20,553 nucleotides of DNA, from the NCBI GenBank assembly GCA_023230665.1, contig JALNWY010000043.1, forward strand, positions 1 to 20,553, given 5' to 3'. Every line of letters begins with the position of its first letter. Position 1 is the stretch's first letter. Made by a program: the position numbers and the translations under genes. The notes beneath the pieces are model-generated. The model was not told where the DNA came from, did no database searches, and saw only the letters and a list, made by a program, of their open reading frames with translations. This document shows positions 7,397 to 15,111 of this stretch, in pieces. Source of the stretch: Deltaproteobacteria bacterium (GTDB lineage: Bacteria; Desulfobacterota; Desulfomonilia; UBA1062).

Positions 7397-8323
7397 TCAG
7401 AACCGCTGAAAAAACTGCACCAGGAGAGGGTTGACCCGGTCCGCACATTCCTGATGCGGGATGTGCCCGCAGTTTTCGATCACCTGCAGGGTGGAGTTCT
7501 CCATACGCCCGTGGAGCATGGCGCCCTGTTCCGCCGGGAGCCAAGTGTCTTCTTTTCCCCAGATGATCAGCACCGGAGCCTGGATCTGGCCGTAGCTTTC
7601 CGTCATCTTATGAAATCCCTGGGAATAGAACTGTTTTTCCAGCGAGATGAGGGTCCGGTAATACTCGGGCCGGGCCAGAGGCCGGGAATACTCGTCCACC
7701 AGGGCGTCGTCGACCCGGTTGCCCTCGAAATAGGCGTCTTCCAGCCCTGTCCGGACAGACCAGGGGCCGCCGAACGCATTCGCCAGAAACTCCATGCCGG
7801 GCATCTTCAGCAACTGCACCAACGGCGGCTTGAAGCAGATGGGATCGATGACCACGGCCTTCTGAACCCTTCCCGGACGGTTGAGCATGATGAAAAGAGC
7901 GATGCTGCCGCCCGTGGAGTGCCCGATGATGTTGAACTTCCACAGACCCAGGTGCTCGGTGAGCTTCACGACCGCCTCGGCCTGATTTTCGAGGGTGTAG
8001 GCGTAGGAGCCGCCAGGCGCACCCGACCTGCCGTGCCCGGGCTGGTCGACCATGATCAGCCTGAAGCCGGCCTCTATGAGCGCCGGGGCGTTCTCGTGCC
8101 AGGAATAGACGGTCTCGGCAAATCCATGCACCAGTACCACGGGTTCACCCGTGCCTGCATCGAGGTAATGCAGGGGGTATCCGCCCATGTCAAGGGTTTT
8201 GACGAACGGAGCGGTTTCCCGGCTCCAGACCGTGTCCCCCGGGCCGATCGCGGTCCTGCATGAGAAAAGCCCCGCCCCCAGGGTAAGGAGCGTAACAAAG
8301 AACAAGGGATATCGCTTTTTCAT
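7397..8323 (-). CDS. Alpha/beta-hydrolase fold lipoprotein
   Basis: Membrane-anchored serine hydrolase of 308 aa. The signal peptide ends in a lipobox LFSC (Cys22), so the mature protein should be lipidated on the periplasmic side. The alpha/beta-hydrolase core is complete: oxyanion motif VHGF (65-68), nucleophile elbow GHSTGG with Ser136, and probable acid Asp259 in WGKED and His287 in NCGHIPH. A cap region lies around 160-240. The pattern DQPGHGRSGAPGG (93-105) is typical of the epoxide hydrolase/haloperoxidase-like and carboxylesterase branch, so ester or lactone hydrolysis is likely; the substrate cannot be read from sequence. The ATG has no good ribosome site of its own, and its ATGA overlaps the stop of a 55-codon upstream ORF with an ideal site, so translation may be coupled. 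Terminator candidate at 7322-7352; promoter candidate at 8541-8569. Confidence 0.9.
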   Translation of the reverse strand: MKKRYPLFFVTLLTLGAGLFSCRTAIGPGDTVWSRETAPFVKTLDMGGYPLHYLDAGTGEPVVLVHGFAETVYSWHENAPALIEAGFRLIMVDQPGHGRSGAPGGSYAYTLENQAEAVVKLTEHLGLWKFNIIGHSTGGSIALFIMLNRPGRVQKAVVIDPICFKPPLVQLLKMPGMEFLANAFGGPWSVRTGLEDAYFEGNRVDDALVDEYSRPLARPEYYRTLISLEKQFYSQGFHKMTESYGQIQAPVLIIWGKEDTWLPAEQGAMLHGRMENSTLQVIENCGHIPHQECADRVNPLLVQFFQRF

Positions 8324-8487
8324 ATCTGTCGCTCAAAGCACTGTCGTGTGCAACCGCCCGTGCGCGGCGGCGCCGGCGCGGCGAAAACCCGCAATCGTGT
8401 TTTCCGAGGCAGGGGAACAGACCGGTACACCGCAGGCCCGGCCATTGCACGACAGCAGGGAATGCCTTGTTGATCCCGACAATCCAT
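8320..8487 (-). CDS. Possible 55-aa leader ORF translationally coupled to the hydrolase lipoprotein
   Basis: A short open frame begins with ATG at 8487, preceded at 7 bases by AGGAGG (8500-8495), the best ribosome site on this strand in the region. It runs 55 codons and stops with TGA inside the ATGA that starts the hydrolase gene, the classic arrangement for translational coupling. The peptide starts MDCRDQQGIPCCRAMAG and is rich in Arg, Pro and Cys (Cys at 3, 11, 12 and two near the end). It has no signal peptide, membrane segment or family I recognise, and its composition is not strongly protein-like. It may be a regulatory leader peptide, a small protein, or simply an accidental frame behind a real ribosome site. 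The strong promoter at 8541-8569 would place it first on the transcript. Confidence 0.4.
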   Translation of the reverse strand: MDCRDQQGIPCCRAMAGPAVYRSVPLPRKTRLRVFAAPAPPRTGGCTRQCFERQI

Positions 8488-8540
8488 AGACAAACCTCCT
8501 CACTCGCGATAAAAAAGTACTTCCGGCATGTATGTGCTTG

Positions 8541-8569
8541 ATTATACCTGTTCTCTGAACAAAACGCAA
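8541..8569 (-). promoter_or_regulatory. Near-consensus promoter with a perfect operator-like dyad in the spacer
   Basis: Read on the minus strand, TTGCGT (8569-8564) and a perfect TATAAT (8546-8541) are 17 bases apart. The spacer contains the perfect 13-base dyad TGTTC-TCT-GAACA (8549-8561), an ideal place for a repressor or an activator that twists the spacer. Transcription would start near 8534, about 47 bases before the leader ORF of the hydrolase gene. Confidence 0.6.
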
Positions 8570-8614
8570 AGACAAATCACTCCTGGGGGCCCTGGGGGCT
8601 CTATGCTGCAAGGG

Positions 8615-8656
8615 CACGCGGCCTCGCGGACCAGGGCGAAAACCGCGTGTCTTTTT
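8615..8656 (+). terminator. Hairpin with T-tract upstream of the MATE gene
   Basis: CACGCGG (8615-8621) pairs perfectly with CCGCGTG (8643-8649) around a 21-base loop and is followed by TCTTTTT. It has the shape of an intrinsic terminator on the plus strand, but no plus-strand gene precedes it. It could be an attenuator if transcription begins upstream, or an insulator in front of the promoter at 8664-8692. Confidence 0.35.
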
Positions 8657-8663
8657 CCCGGTG

Positions 8664-8692
8664 TTGACAGCAGGGCTGCTGCGGGATATCCA
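8664..8692 (+). promoter_or_regulatory. Candidate sigma-70 promoter of the MATE gene
   Basis: A perfect TTGACA (8664-8669) is followed after 17 bases by TATCCA (8687-8692; four of six consensus positions). The predicted start near 8699 leaves a leader of about 24 bases with the GGAGAAGG ribosome site before the ATG at 8723. Confidence 0.45.
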
Positions 8693-8722
8693 TTGCCACA
8701 GCAAAAAAAGGGGTGGAGAAGG

Positions 8723-10129
8723 ATGGACCGTGCACGACAACTGGGTGAACAGGGCATTGCAGGCCTGCTGTGGAGGTTTTCCCTCCCGGCGGTGGTCGGC
8801 ATGCTCGTGCACGCGCTCTATAACGTGGTCGACCGGATCTTCATCGGCCGCGCTATGGGTTCTGTGGGTATTGCCGGGATCAGCGTGGCCTTCCCCATGA
8901 TGATCATCCTCATGGCCTTTGGCATGCTCGTGGGCCTTGGGGCCACCTCGCTCATATCCATCCGGCTCGGGCAGCAGAAAAAGGAAGAAGCGGAAACCGT
9001 CATGGGCAACGCCCTTGTCCTGTTCATCATCATGTCCGCGGCACTGACCATCCTCGGCCTGGCGTTTACTACGCCGATCCTCCTCATGTTCGGGGCCAGT
9101 GTTGATATCCTGCCCTATTCACGGGAATATCTCCAGATCATTCTTGTCGGTACGATTTTCCAGAGCATCGGCTTTGGGATGAACAACTTCATCCGGGGCG
9201 AGGGCAATCCGAACAAGGCCATGTCCACCATGCTGATCGGGGCGTTCTTGAATATCCTGCTCGATCCGGTCTTTATCTTCTGGCTCGACATGGGCATCCG
9301 GGGCGCGGCAATAGCAACGGTCATCTCCCAGGCATGTTCTTCCGCGCTGGTGCTCTGGTATTTTCTGGGAGGCAGGGGTCTGCTCAGGATCCGTGCCCGG
9401 GCCTTCAATCTGAAAAAGCGCATCGTGCTCGACATCATGGCGATCGGCTCTGCGCCCTTTGCCATGCAGATGGCCTCCAGCGTGGTCATCTCGCTCTTCA
9501 ACCACCAGCTCAGGATCTACGGCGGAACCACCGCGCTGTCTGCCATGGGCATCATATTCAGCATCCTGATGCTGATCCTCATGCCCGTGGTCGGGATCTC
9601 TCAGGGCGCCCAGCCCATTATCGGATACAACTACGGCGCAGGAAACTTCGACCGGGTGATCCGAACCCTGCGGCTCGCAGCCCTGGTCGCAACCGGGGTG
9701 GCGCTTGCGGGTTTTGTCCTTGCCATGCTCTTCCCCGCGCTGATCATCTCTGTATTCAGCACCAAAGACACCGAACTCATCATCATGGGCGGCCCCGCCT
9801 TGCGCCTCTTTTTCATCATGCTGCCTGTTATCGGTTTCCAGATCGTGGGGGCAAACTATTTTCAGGCCGTGGGAAAGGCGAAACAGGCGATCTTGCTGAA
9901 CCTTGCGAGGCAGGTATTGCTGCTGATTCCCGCTCTGCTGATCCTGCCCGGATTTCTCGGCCTGAACGGCGTGTGGCTGGCCGGGCCGGTTTCCGACCTG
10001 GGAGCCGCGACCCTTACCGGGACCTGCCTGTACTGGGAGATTCAGTTCCTGAAAAAAAAGGCCGGGAACGGTGCGTTCAGCAAGACCGTCCCGGTGCCTG
10101 AGCTTGAGTCTGAGCCTGCTGAAAGCTGA
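8723..10129 (+). CDS. MATE family multidrug efflux transporter
   Basis: Inner-membrane antiporter of 468 aa with about twelve hydrophobic segments in two similar halves, as usual for the multidrug and toxic compound extrusion family (about 450 aa). Typical features are VDRIFIGRAMGS near residues 33-44, the GEGNPNKAM loop in the first half, and the second-half QGAQPIIGYNYGAGNFDRV motif near 295-313. Variation is closest to the MepA-like branch (NorM/MepA type), which uses sodium or proton gradients to expel cationic drugs; the coupling ion and substrates are inferred from family only. The frame is open to 8528, but the ATG at 8723 is chosen because GGAGAAGG immediately precedes it and the family N-terminus starts there. 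It diverges from the lipoprotein hydrolase and has its own candidate promoter. The C-terminus is a short charged tail. Confidence 0.93.
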   Translation: MDRARQLGEQGIAGLLWRFSLPAVVGMLVHALYNVVDRIFIGRAMGSVGIAGISVAFPMMIILMAFGMLVGLGATSLISIRLGQQKKEEAETVMGNALVLFIIMSAALTILGLAFTTPILLMFGASVDILPYSREYLQIILVGTIFQSIGFGMNNFIRGEGNPNKAMSTMLIGAFLNILLDPVFIFWLDMGIRGAAIATVISQACSSALVLWYFLGGRGLLRIRARAFNLKKRIVLDIMAIGSAPFAMQMASSVVISLFNHQLRIYGGTTALSAMGIIFSILMLILMPVVGISQGAQPIIGYNYGAGNFDRVIRTLRLAALVATGVALAGFVLAMLFPALIISVFSTKDTELIIMGGPALRLFFIMLPVIGFQIVGANYFQAVGKAKQAILLNLARQVLLLIPALLILPGFLGLNGVWLAGPVSDLGAATLTGTCLYWEIQFLKKKAGNGAFSKTVPVPELESEPAES

Positions 10130-10275
10130 GCAAGAGACACATTGGACCCGCCCCCTTAAAAACATGATGAAGCCGGGCCTAGGATAATCCGCCATCCATC
10201 GGGCCTATTGGATTACATGGGATTCAGCATTCGGCCGATTCCAACGGATTTGCTGATCTGGTTTATACACTGATC

Positions 10276-10371
10276 AAGAACTCTCTTCAAAAGAGAGGCC
10301 TCCTTCTTGCCGGAAGAAAGGGCATAACCCTCCAATTTATGCCTATCCTCAGACTTTCTTCCGGCTTTTTT
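10276..10371 (+). ncRNA. Candidate small regulatory RNA with anti-Shine-Dalgarno linker
   Basis: A TATACA box (10264-10269) predicts a start near 10276. The RNA would then begin with a perfect hairpin CTCTCTT-CAA-AAGAGAG (10281-10297). An unpaired linker follows, GCCTCCTTCTT (10298-10308), which contains CCTCCTT, the exact complement of AAGGAGG. It ends in a long hairpin with a T6 tail. The loop of that hairpin, CCCTCCAAT, holds a second CCTCC. Size (about 96 nt) and layout resemble trans-acting small RNAs. No convincing -35 box is seen, and the same sequence could merely be the terminator region of the MATE gene. Confidence 0.45.
10309..10371 (+). terminator. Long-armed intrinsic terminator in the MATE-tilS gap
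   Basis: GCCGGAAGAAAG (10309-10320) pairs perfectly with CTTTCTTCCGGC (10354-10365). Directly inside, GGCATAA (10321-10327) pairs with TTATGCC (10337-10343). This makes 19 base pairs with a 10-base bulge on the 3' side and a 9-base loop, followed by TTTTTT (10366-10371). It can end transcripts from the MATE gene or from the candidate small RNA. Confidence 0.8.
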
Positions 10372-10472
10372 GCCTTTTTAGAAGAGGACATTCCTTTCTG
10401 TGATCTCAAGACCTCCCGGACCGGCCCTGCCGGGACGCATCTCTGACTTGACCGCTGTGTTTATAGGTATTA

Positions 10473-11753
10473 ATGAACATCTCCATGCTCGGTTCTTTCG
10501 TGAAAATACTCACCGGTCCTTGCGCGGTCGGGGAAAGTGACTCCGTGCTCGCCTGCTGCTCGGGCGGCGTTGATTCCATGGTGCTCCTGGACCTGCTCGT
10601 GCGCGCAGCAGTGCCCCTGGGCCTGCGGCTGGGAGCCGTGCACGTAGACCACGGAATACGGGGCGCGGCCTCCCGCTCGGACGCCCGCTTCGTTCAGAGG
10701 CGTTGCCGGGAGATCGGGATCGCCTGCCATGTCCACAGGCTCTCTCTTGGCCCGGAGACCCCCAACCTTGAGGAAACCGCCAGGAAGAGGCGCTATGAAG
10801 CGGTTCGATCGTGTATGGCGGATCACGGGTACGGGTTCGCCGCCACAGGCCACACCATGGACGATCAGGCCGAGACCGTGATCTACCGTTTCATCCGGGG
10901 AAGCGGGGTGCGGGGTCTGGGCGGCATGGAGGCGAAAAACCCGTGGAACCTGATCCGTCCCCTTCTGGGATTCGGACGGGAACAGGTTGAGACATATGCA
11001 GCGCAGCAGGGAATCTCATTCGTGGAAGATGCCACGAATCATGATGTGAAACTCGCCAGAAACCTGATCCGCCATGAGATTATCCCTGCCATGAAGAAGA
11101 TCAACCCTTTGGTGGTCAGGTCGGCCTGCCGCCTGGCCGCTATCGCGAGGGAAGAGGGAAATCTTGTCGAGGACCTGGCCGCGGCCCTGCAGAAAGCCTC
11201 GTGTGAGTATGACTGGGGCATTGTGCGGGCCTACCGGCTCTACGATCTCGCAAAAGCACAGCAGCCCGTGACGCAGCGCGTGGTGATCAGGGTGCTCTCG
11301 GACATGCTTGACGATCCCCGGGGAATCGATGCATCACAGGTCGAGGGAATCATGGAGGTCATCAAGGGCGAAAAGCGCGCACACACGGTAAAAAGACGCA
11401 TCCGCGCGCAGCGCGACAGCCAAAGCATCACCTTCTGCCGCGCAGGCAGGGGGCCGTTCTATGAACTTCCTGTCGACGCGCCCGGGACCTGGATGATCGA
11501 GCCCTTGCACCAGTGCGCCGCCATACAGGCGCAGGATTCCGGGTTTCAGGGGCTCACGCTCAGATCCCTGCTTCCGGGTGACCGGATCGGCCGGGAGCGG
11601 GCGGTGAGAATCCTGGCCGAGGGCGGCGTGGCCAAGGCACTGCGACCCTTCTGGCCTGTGCTGGTCTCGGACGGGAGGATCGTCTCCCTGCCCGGAGTGC
11701 GCGATGCATGGCCCGAGGCAGGATTGAAAACGGAATTTCCCTGTCATGGATAG
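10473..11753 (+). CDS. tilS: tRNA(Ile)-lysidine synthetase TilS
   Basis: Cytoplasmic 426-aa N-type ATP pyrophosphatase that attaches lysine to C34 of the AUA-reading tRNA(Ile), changing both its decoding and its charging; normally essential. The PP-loop SGGVDS is at residues 30-35, followed by AVHVDHGIRG near 59-68, NLEETARKRRY near 98-108, TGHTMDDQAET near 125-135 and RGSGVRGLGGM just after, all in family order. The C-terminal domain with LRSLLPGDRIGR and a final PVLVSDGRIVSLPGVR-like strand is present, so the gene is full length. The ATG at 10473 has only a weak AGGT ahead of it; an in-frame ATG at 10485 is an alternative. It is the first gene of the tilS-mfd-parvulin-surA operon and overlaps mfd by 8 bases. 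No clear promoter is visible directly upstream. Confidence 0.95.
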   Translation: MNISMLGSFVKILTGPCAVGESDSVLACCSGGVDSMVLLDLLVRAAVPLGLRLGAVHVDHGIRGAASRSDARFVQRRCREIGIACHVHRLSLGPETPNLEETARKRRYEAVRSCMADHGYGFAATGHTMDDQAETVIYRFIRGSGVRGLGGMEAKNPWNLIRPLLGFGREQVETYAAQQGISFVEDATNHDVKLARNLIRHEIIPAMKKINPLVVRSACRLAAIAREEGNLVEDLAAALQKASCEYDWGIVRAYRLYDLAKAQQPVTQRVVIRVLSDMLDDPRGIDASQVEGIMEVIKGEKRAHTVKRRIRAQRDSQSITFCRAGRGPFYELPVDAPGTWMIEPLHQCAAIQAQDSGFQGLTLRSLLPGDRIGRERAVRILAEGGVAKALRPFWPVLVSDGRIVSLPGVRDAWPEAGLKTEFPCHG

Positions 11754-14700
11754 TATTCAAGGACAACTGGCACGCGTTCGGTCAGTGGGCGCACTGCCCC
11801 TTTCCCTGCAGGCCCTGGTTGTGGCCTCGGCCTTCCGCCAGGAGCAGAAGAGCATCCTGTGGGTAGTTGAAGACACCGACGAGATGTACCGGGTCCAGGA
11901 GAATCTGGCACCTTTTCTCGGCGAACCGCTGATTCACGCCTACCAGAGCCTCGACGTGCGGCCGTACCAGGACGACAGCCCGTCCAAGGGGGTGGCGGCC
12001 AGGCGCATCTCCCTGCTTCACCGGATGCTCACCGGCGGCCCCGGGGTCTTTGTCGCGCCCTTTGACTCTGTGGTCGTTCCGGTCATGCCTGCAGGAGATC
12101 TGGCCGGATCGGTGATCCACCTGGCCCCGGACAAGGACATCGACCGCGATGAACTGGCAGAGCGCCTGGTGCGTATGGGCTACACCCGCGAGGCCCTTAT
12201 CGACGACGTTGGACAGTTCAGCGTACGGGGCTCGGTGGTGGACGTGTTCTCTCCGGGTATGGAAGAGCCCGCAAGGATCGACCTGTTCGGTGACACCATC
12301 ACCTCGATCAAGTCCTTCCGTCTGGCTACCCAGCGCTCGGGAAAGGAGCTGAACCACATCACCATCCTGCCCACCAGCGAGGTCCTGCTGGACATGGCGC
12401 ACGTCAAGAACGCCCGCCCGTGGCTGCGCAGGATGAAGGGCAAGACCACGGGTGAGCTCATTGCGGACATCGAGCAGGGCATTCTGCCTCCGGGCATCGA
12501 GTCGTACCTGCCCCTGTTCTATGAAACACCTGCCTCTGTGTTCGATTATCTGCCGGCGGGCACGCTGATCGCCGGCCCGGATGCCCCGACATTGCAGCAC
12601 TGGTATGAAAAAATATCAGGCAGTTACGCCCATGCCTTTGAAAGGCTCGGAGACCGGCGGGACGGTTATCTGCGACCCGAGTCCATTCTGGTCGGAATCC
12701 AGGAGGTGACTGCGGCGATTCACTGCGCAGGAAGCCGCATATCGACTTCTTTAGCCGATGAGGGCGAGACCGTGCGGTTTGGCACCATCCCGCTCATGTC
12801 TCCGGCGGGCAGGGCCAGTGACGGGCTCGTGGAGGCCGTTGCCTCGCTCAAAGCAGAAGGGATGGACGTGTTCGTATTTGCAGGCAACGAGATGCTCATG
12901 GAGCGTCTGGCCTATGCGCTCACCAACCGCGGGCTCGTCCCTGCCGAGGCGTACGGAGAGGCCCTGTTCTCCAGAAGCGGATGGGGGGCCAAGGTGTTTC
13001 TGGCGCAGGGTTCTCTGTCTTCCGGCTTCGTGCTGCCCGAAATCGGGATTGCCATGCTCTCAGCGGACGAGGCAATGGGAGCCCGCAAGCGCCGGAGAAG
13101 GGGCGCGGCCGGGAACGCTCCGGTGCTCGATCCTTTCACCCAGCTCAACGTGGGAGACGCAGTAGTGCACCAGGAGAACGGGATCGGCATCTTTCGCGGG
13201 GTGGTGCGTCTGGAGCTCGACGGTTTCAAGAGTGACTTTGTCCTCCTGGAATACCTGGGGGGGGACAAACTCTACGTGCCGGTTTACAAGCTCTCGCTCC
13301 TTCAGCGCTATGTCGGGGACACCGACGTGTTTGTCATCGACCGGCTGGGCGGCACCCGGTGGACCAAGGCCAAGGCCAAGGCGCGCGAGTCGGTCGCCAA
13401 GCTTGCGAACGAGCTCCTTTGCATCTATGCAAAAAGGGAGAGCAGCTCGGGCTTCAGCTATGGCACATCGGATGCCGTGGTGGGGGAGTTCGAGGAGACC
13501 TTTCCGTTCGAAGAGACCGAGGATCAGCTCAAGGCTATCGAGGATGTATACGGCGACATGGCATCCACCCGGCCCATGGACCGGCTCGTGTGCGGAGATG
13601 TGGGCTACGGCAAGACAGAGGTGGCGTTGAGGGCAGCCTATGTCGCGGTCATGTCCGGCAAGCAGGTCGCGGTCCTCGTGCCCACCACGCTCCTTGCCCG
13701 GCAGCACCTGAGCACCTTTGAGGAACGTCTCTCCCGCTGGCCCATCCGGGTAGAGGGGATCTCCGGGTTCTCCACCTCGTTGCAGAATGCAGAGACCATA
13801 CGTTCTCTGGAAAAAGGCGGGGTTGATATCGTCGTCGGCACCCACGCTCTGCTGGCCGACAAGGTGAAGTTCCGGGACTTGGGTCTGCTGATCGTGGACG
13901 AGGAGCACCGCTTCGGGGTCAAAGACAAGGAGAAGATAAAGGCGAAGCGGGCCGAGGTGGACATCCTCACGCTCACCGCCACCCCCATACCCCGGACCCT
14001 CAACATGGCGATCTCCGGAATCAGGGATCTCTCCATCATCGAGACTCCGCCCGTGGACAGAAAATCCATCGAGACCACGGTGAGCCGGTTCGACGAGGAG
14101 GAGATCCAGCAGGCGATCACGCGCGAGCTCATGCGGGGAGGACAGGTGTTCTTCGTGCACAACCAGGTGTCGACCATCGAGACCATGGCCCGGCGCATCG
14201 GCGAGTTGGTGCCCCTGGCGCGCGTGGGGGTGGCCCACGGCCAGATGTCACGGCCCCGGCTGGAAAAGATCATGACAAAATTCCTGAACCGCTCGGTAAA
14301 CGTGCTGGTGACCTCTGCCATCATCAGCTCGGGCATCGACATTCCCTCTGCCAACACCATCGTGATCAACCGGGCCGACAAGTTCGGCCTGGCCGACCTC
14401 TACCAGCTCCGAGGCAGGGTGGGCAGATCCAAGACCAGAGGGTCAGCCCTGCTGCTCACCCCGGCCGCGGGCCAGATCACCAGGGATGCCAGGAAGCGCC
14501 TGGCCGCCATCAAGGAGTACGAGTCGCTCGGAGCCGGGTTCCAGATGGCGCTGCGCGACATGGAGATCCGCGGTGTGGGCGACATCTTGGGCAGGGCCCA
14601 GTGGGGACACGTGACCGCCATTGGTTACGAGCTCTATCAGCAGATGCTCAAGGAGGCCGTGGACAAGCTCCAGGGCAAAGAGACCGTGCCCGAGATCGAT

Positions 14701-15111
14701 CCGGAGATCCACATCCACTTGGACGCCTTCATCCCAGAAGAGTATTGTCCGGATCCCCACCTGAGGCTGGGCCTGTACAAGCGCCTGTTCTCGGCGGACA
14801 CAAGCGGGCTGCCCGATATCTTCAGCGAGATCTCCGATCTCTATGGTGAGCCTCCCACAGCCGTCAGGGAGCTGATCGCCATCGCCGAGATCAGGGACTT
14901 GATGAAGAAAATGCGTATCAAGAAGCTCGAGAGGCAAAACAATCGTTTGAGGTTCTATCTGAGCCGTGATAGCATCATCAATCTGGGGATCCTGATCGAA
15001 GTCATCACTGCCAGAAAGGGCAGGCTCTATCCTCAGGGCATTGCCGAGATTCCCCTAGAGGCTGAACATGTTTCGAATGAAATACGTGATATTCTCTATC
15101 GCATTGCTTAG
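11746..15111 (+). CDS. mfd: Transcription-repair coupling factor Mfd
   Basis: Full-length Mfd (1121 aa; E. coli 1148) that displaces RNA polymerase stalled at DNA lesions and recruits UvrA. Domains in order: a UvrB-like N-terminal module without an ATP-binding loop (about 1-340), an RNA polymerase-interacting CarD-like domain opening with GDAVVHQENGIGIFRG (near 468), a RecG-type translocase with Walker A GDVGYGKTE (near 618) and DEEH box (716-719), helicase motif VI QLRGRVGRS (near 886), and a C-terminal TRCF domain from about 980. The start overlaps the tilS stop (ATGGATAG), so translation is probably coupled; no strong ribosome site is seen. The 3' end overlaps the next gene by 44 bases. 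Together with uvrA further on, the window holds two of the factors of transcription-coupled excision repair. Confidence 0.98.
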   Translation: MDSIQGQLARVRSVGALPLSLQALVVASAFRQEQKSILWVVEDTDEMYRVQENLAPFLGEPLIHAYQSLDVRPYQDDSPSKGVAARRISLLHRMLTGGPGVFVAPFDSVVVPVMPAGDLAGSVIHLAPDKDIDRDELAERLVRMGYTREALIDDVGQFSVRGSVVDVFSPGMEEPARIDLFGDTITSIKSFRLATQRSGKELNHITILPTSEVLLDMAHVKNARPWLRRMKGKTTGELIADIEQGILPPGIESYLPLFYETPASVFDYLPAGTLIAGPDAPTLQHWYEKISGSYAHAFERLGDRRDGYLRPESILVGIQEVTAAIHCAGSRISTSLADEGETVRFGTIPLMSPAGRASDGLVEAVASLKAEGMDVFVFAGNEMLMERLAYALTNRGLVPAEAYGEALFSRSGWGAKVFLAQGSLSSGFVLPEIGIAMLSADEAMGARKRRRRGAAGNAPVLDPFTQLNVGDAVVHQENGIGIFRGVVRLELDGFKSDFVLLEYLGGDKLYVPVYKLSLLQRYVGDTDVFVIDRLGGTRWTKAKAKARESVAKLANELLCIYAKRESSSGFSYGTSDAVVGEFEETFPFEETEDQLKAIEDVYGDMASTRPMDRLVCGDVGYGKTEVALRAAYVAVMSGKQVAVLVPTTLLARQHLSTFEERLSRWPIRVEGISGFSTSLQNAETIRSLEKGGVDIVVGTHALLADKVKFRDLGLLIVDEEHRFGVKDKEKIKAKRAEVDILTLTATPIPRTLNMAISGIRDLSIIETPPVDRKSIETTVSRFDEEEIQQAITRELMRGGQVFFVHNQVSTIETMARRIGELVPLARVGVAHGQMSRPRLEKIMTKFLNRSVNVLVTSAIISSGIDIPSANTIVINRADKFGLADLYQLRGRVGRSKTRGSALLLTPAAGQITRDARKRLAAIKEYESLGAGFQMALRDMEIRGVGDILGRAQWGHVTAIGYELYQQMLKEAVDKLQGKETVPEIDPEIHIHLDAFIPEEYCPDPHLRLGLYKRLFSADTSGLPDIFSEISDLYGEPPTAVRELIAIAEIRDLMKKMRIKKLERQNNRLRFYLSRDSIINLGILIEVITARKGRLYPQGIAEIPLEAEHVSNEIRDILYRIA

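Noticed and set aside
7238..8263. Plus-strand frame of 341 codons opposite the hydrolase lipoprotein
   Set aside because: Shadow frame; the minus strand has lipobox and catalytic triad in family order.
9119..10195. Minus-strand frame of 358 codons opposite the MATE gene
   Set aside because: Arg/His/Gln/Asp-rich complement of hydrophobic transmembrane codons; a typical artefact.
10448..10476. TTGACC as a -35 box for tilS
   Set aside because: The 17-base spacing would put the -10 box over the start codon; no proper -10 hexamer is present.
13060..14238. Minus-strand frame of 392 codons opposite mfd
   Set aside because: Antisense of the conserved Mfd translocase region; no independent support.
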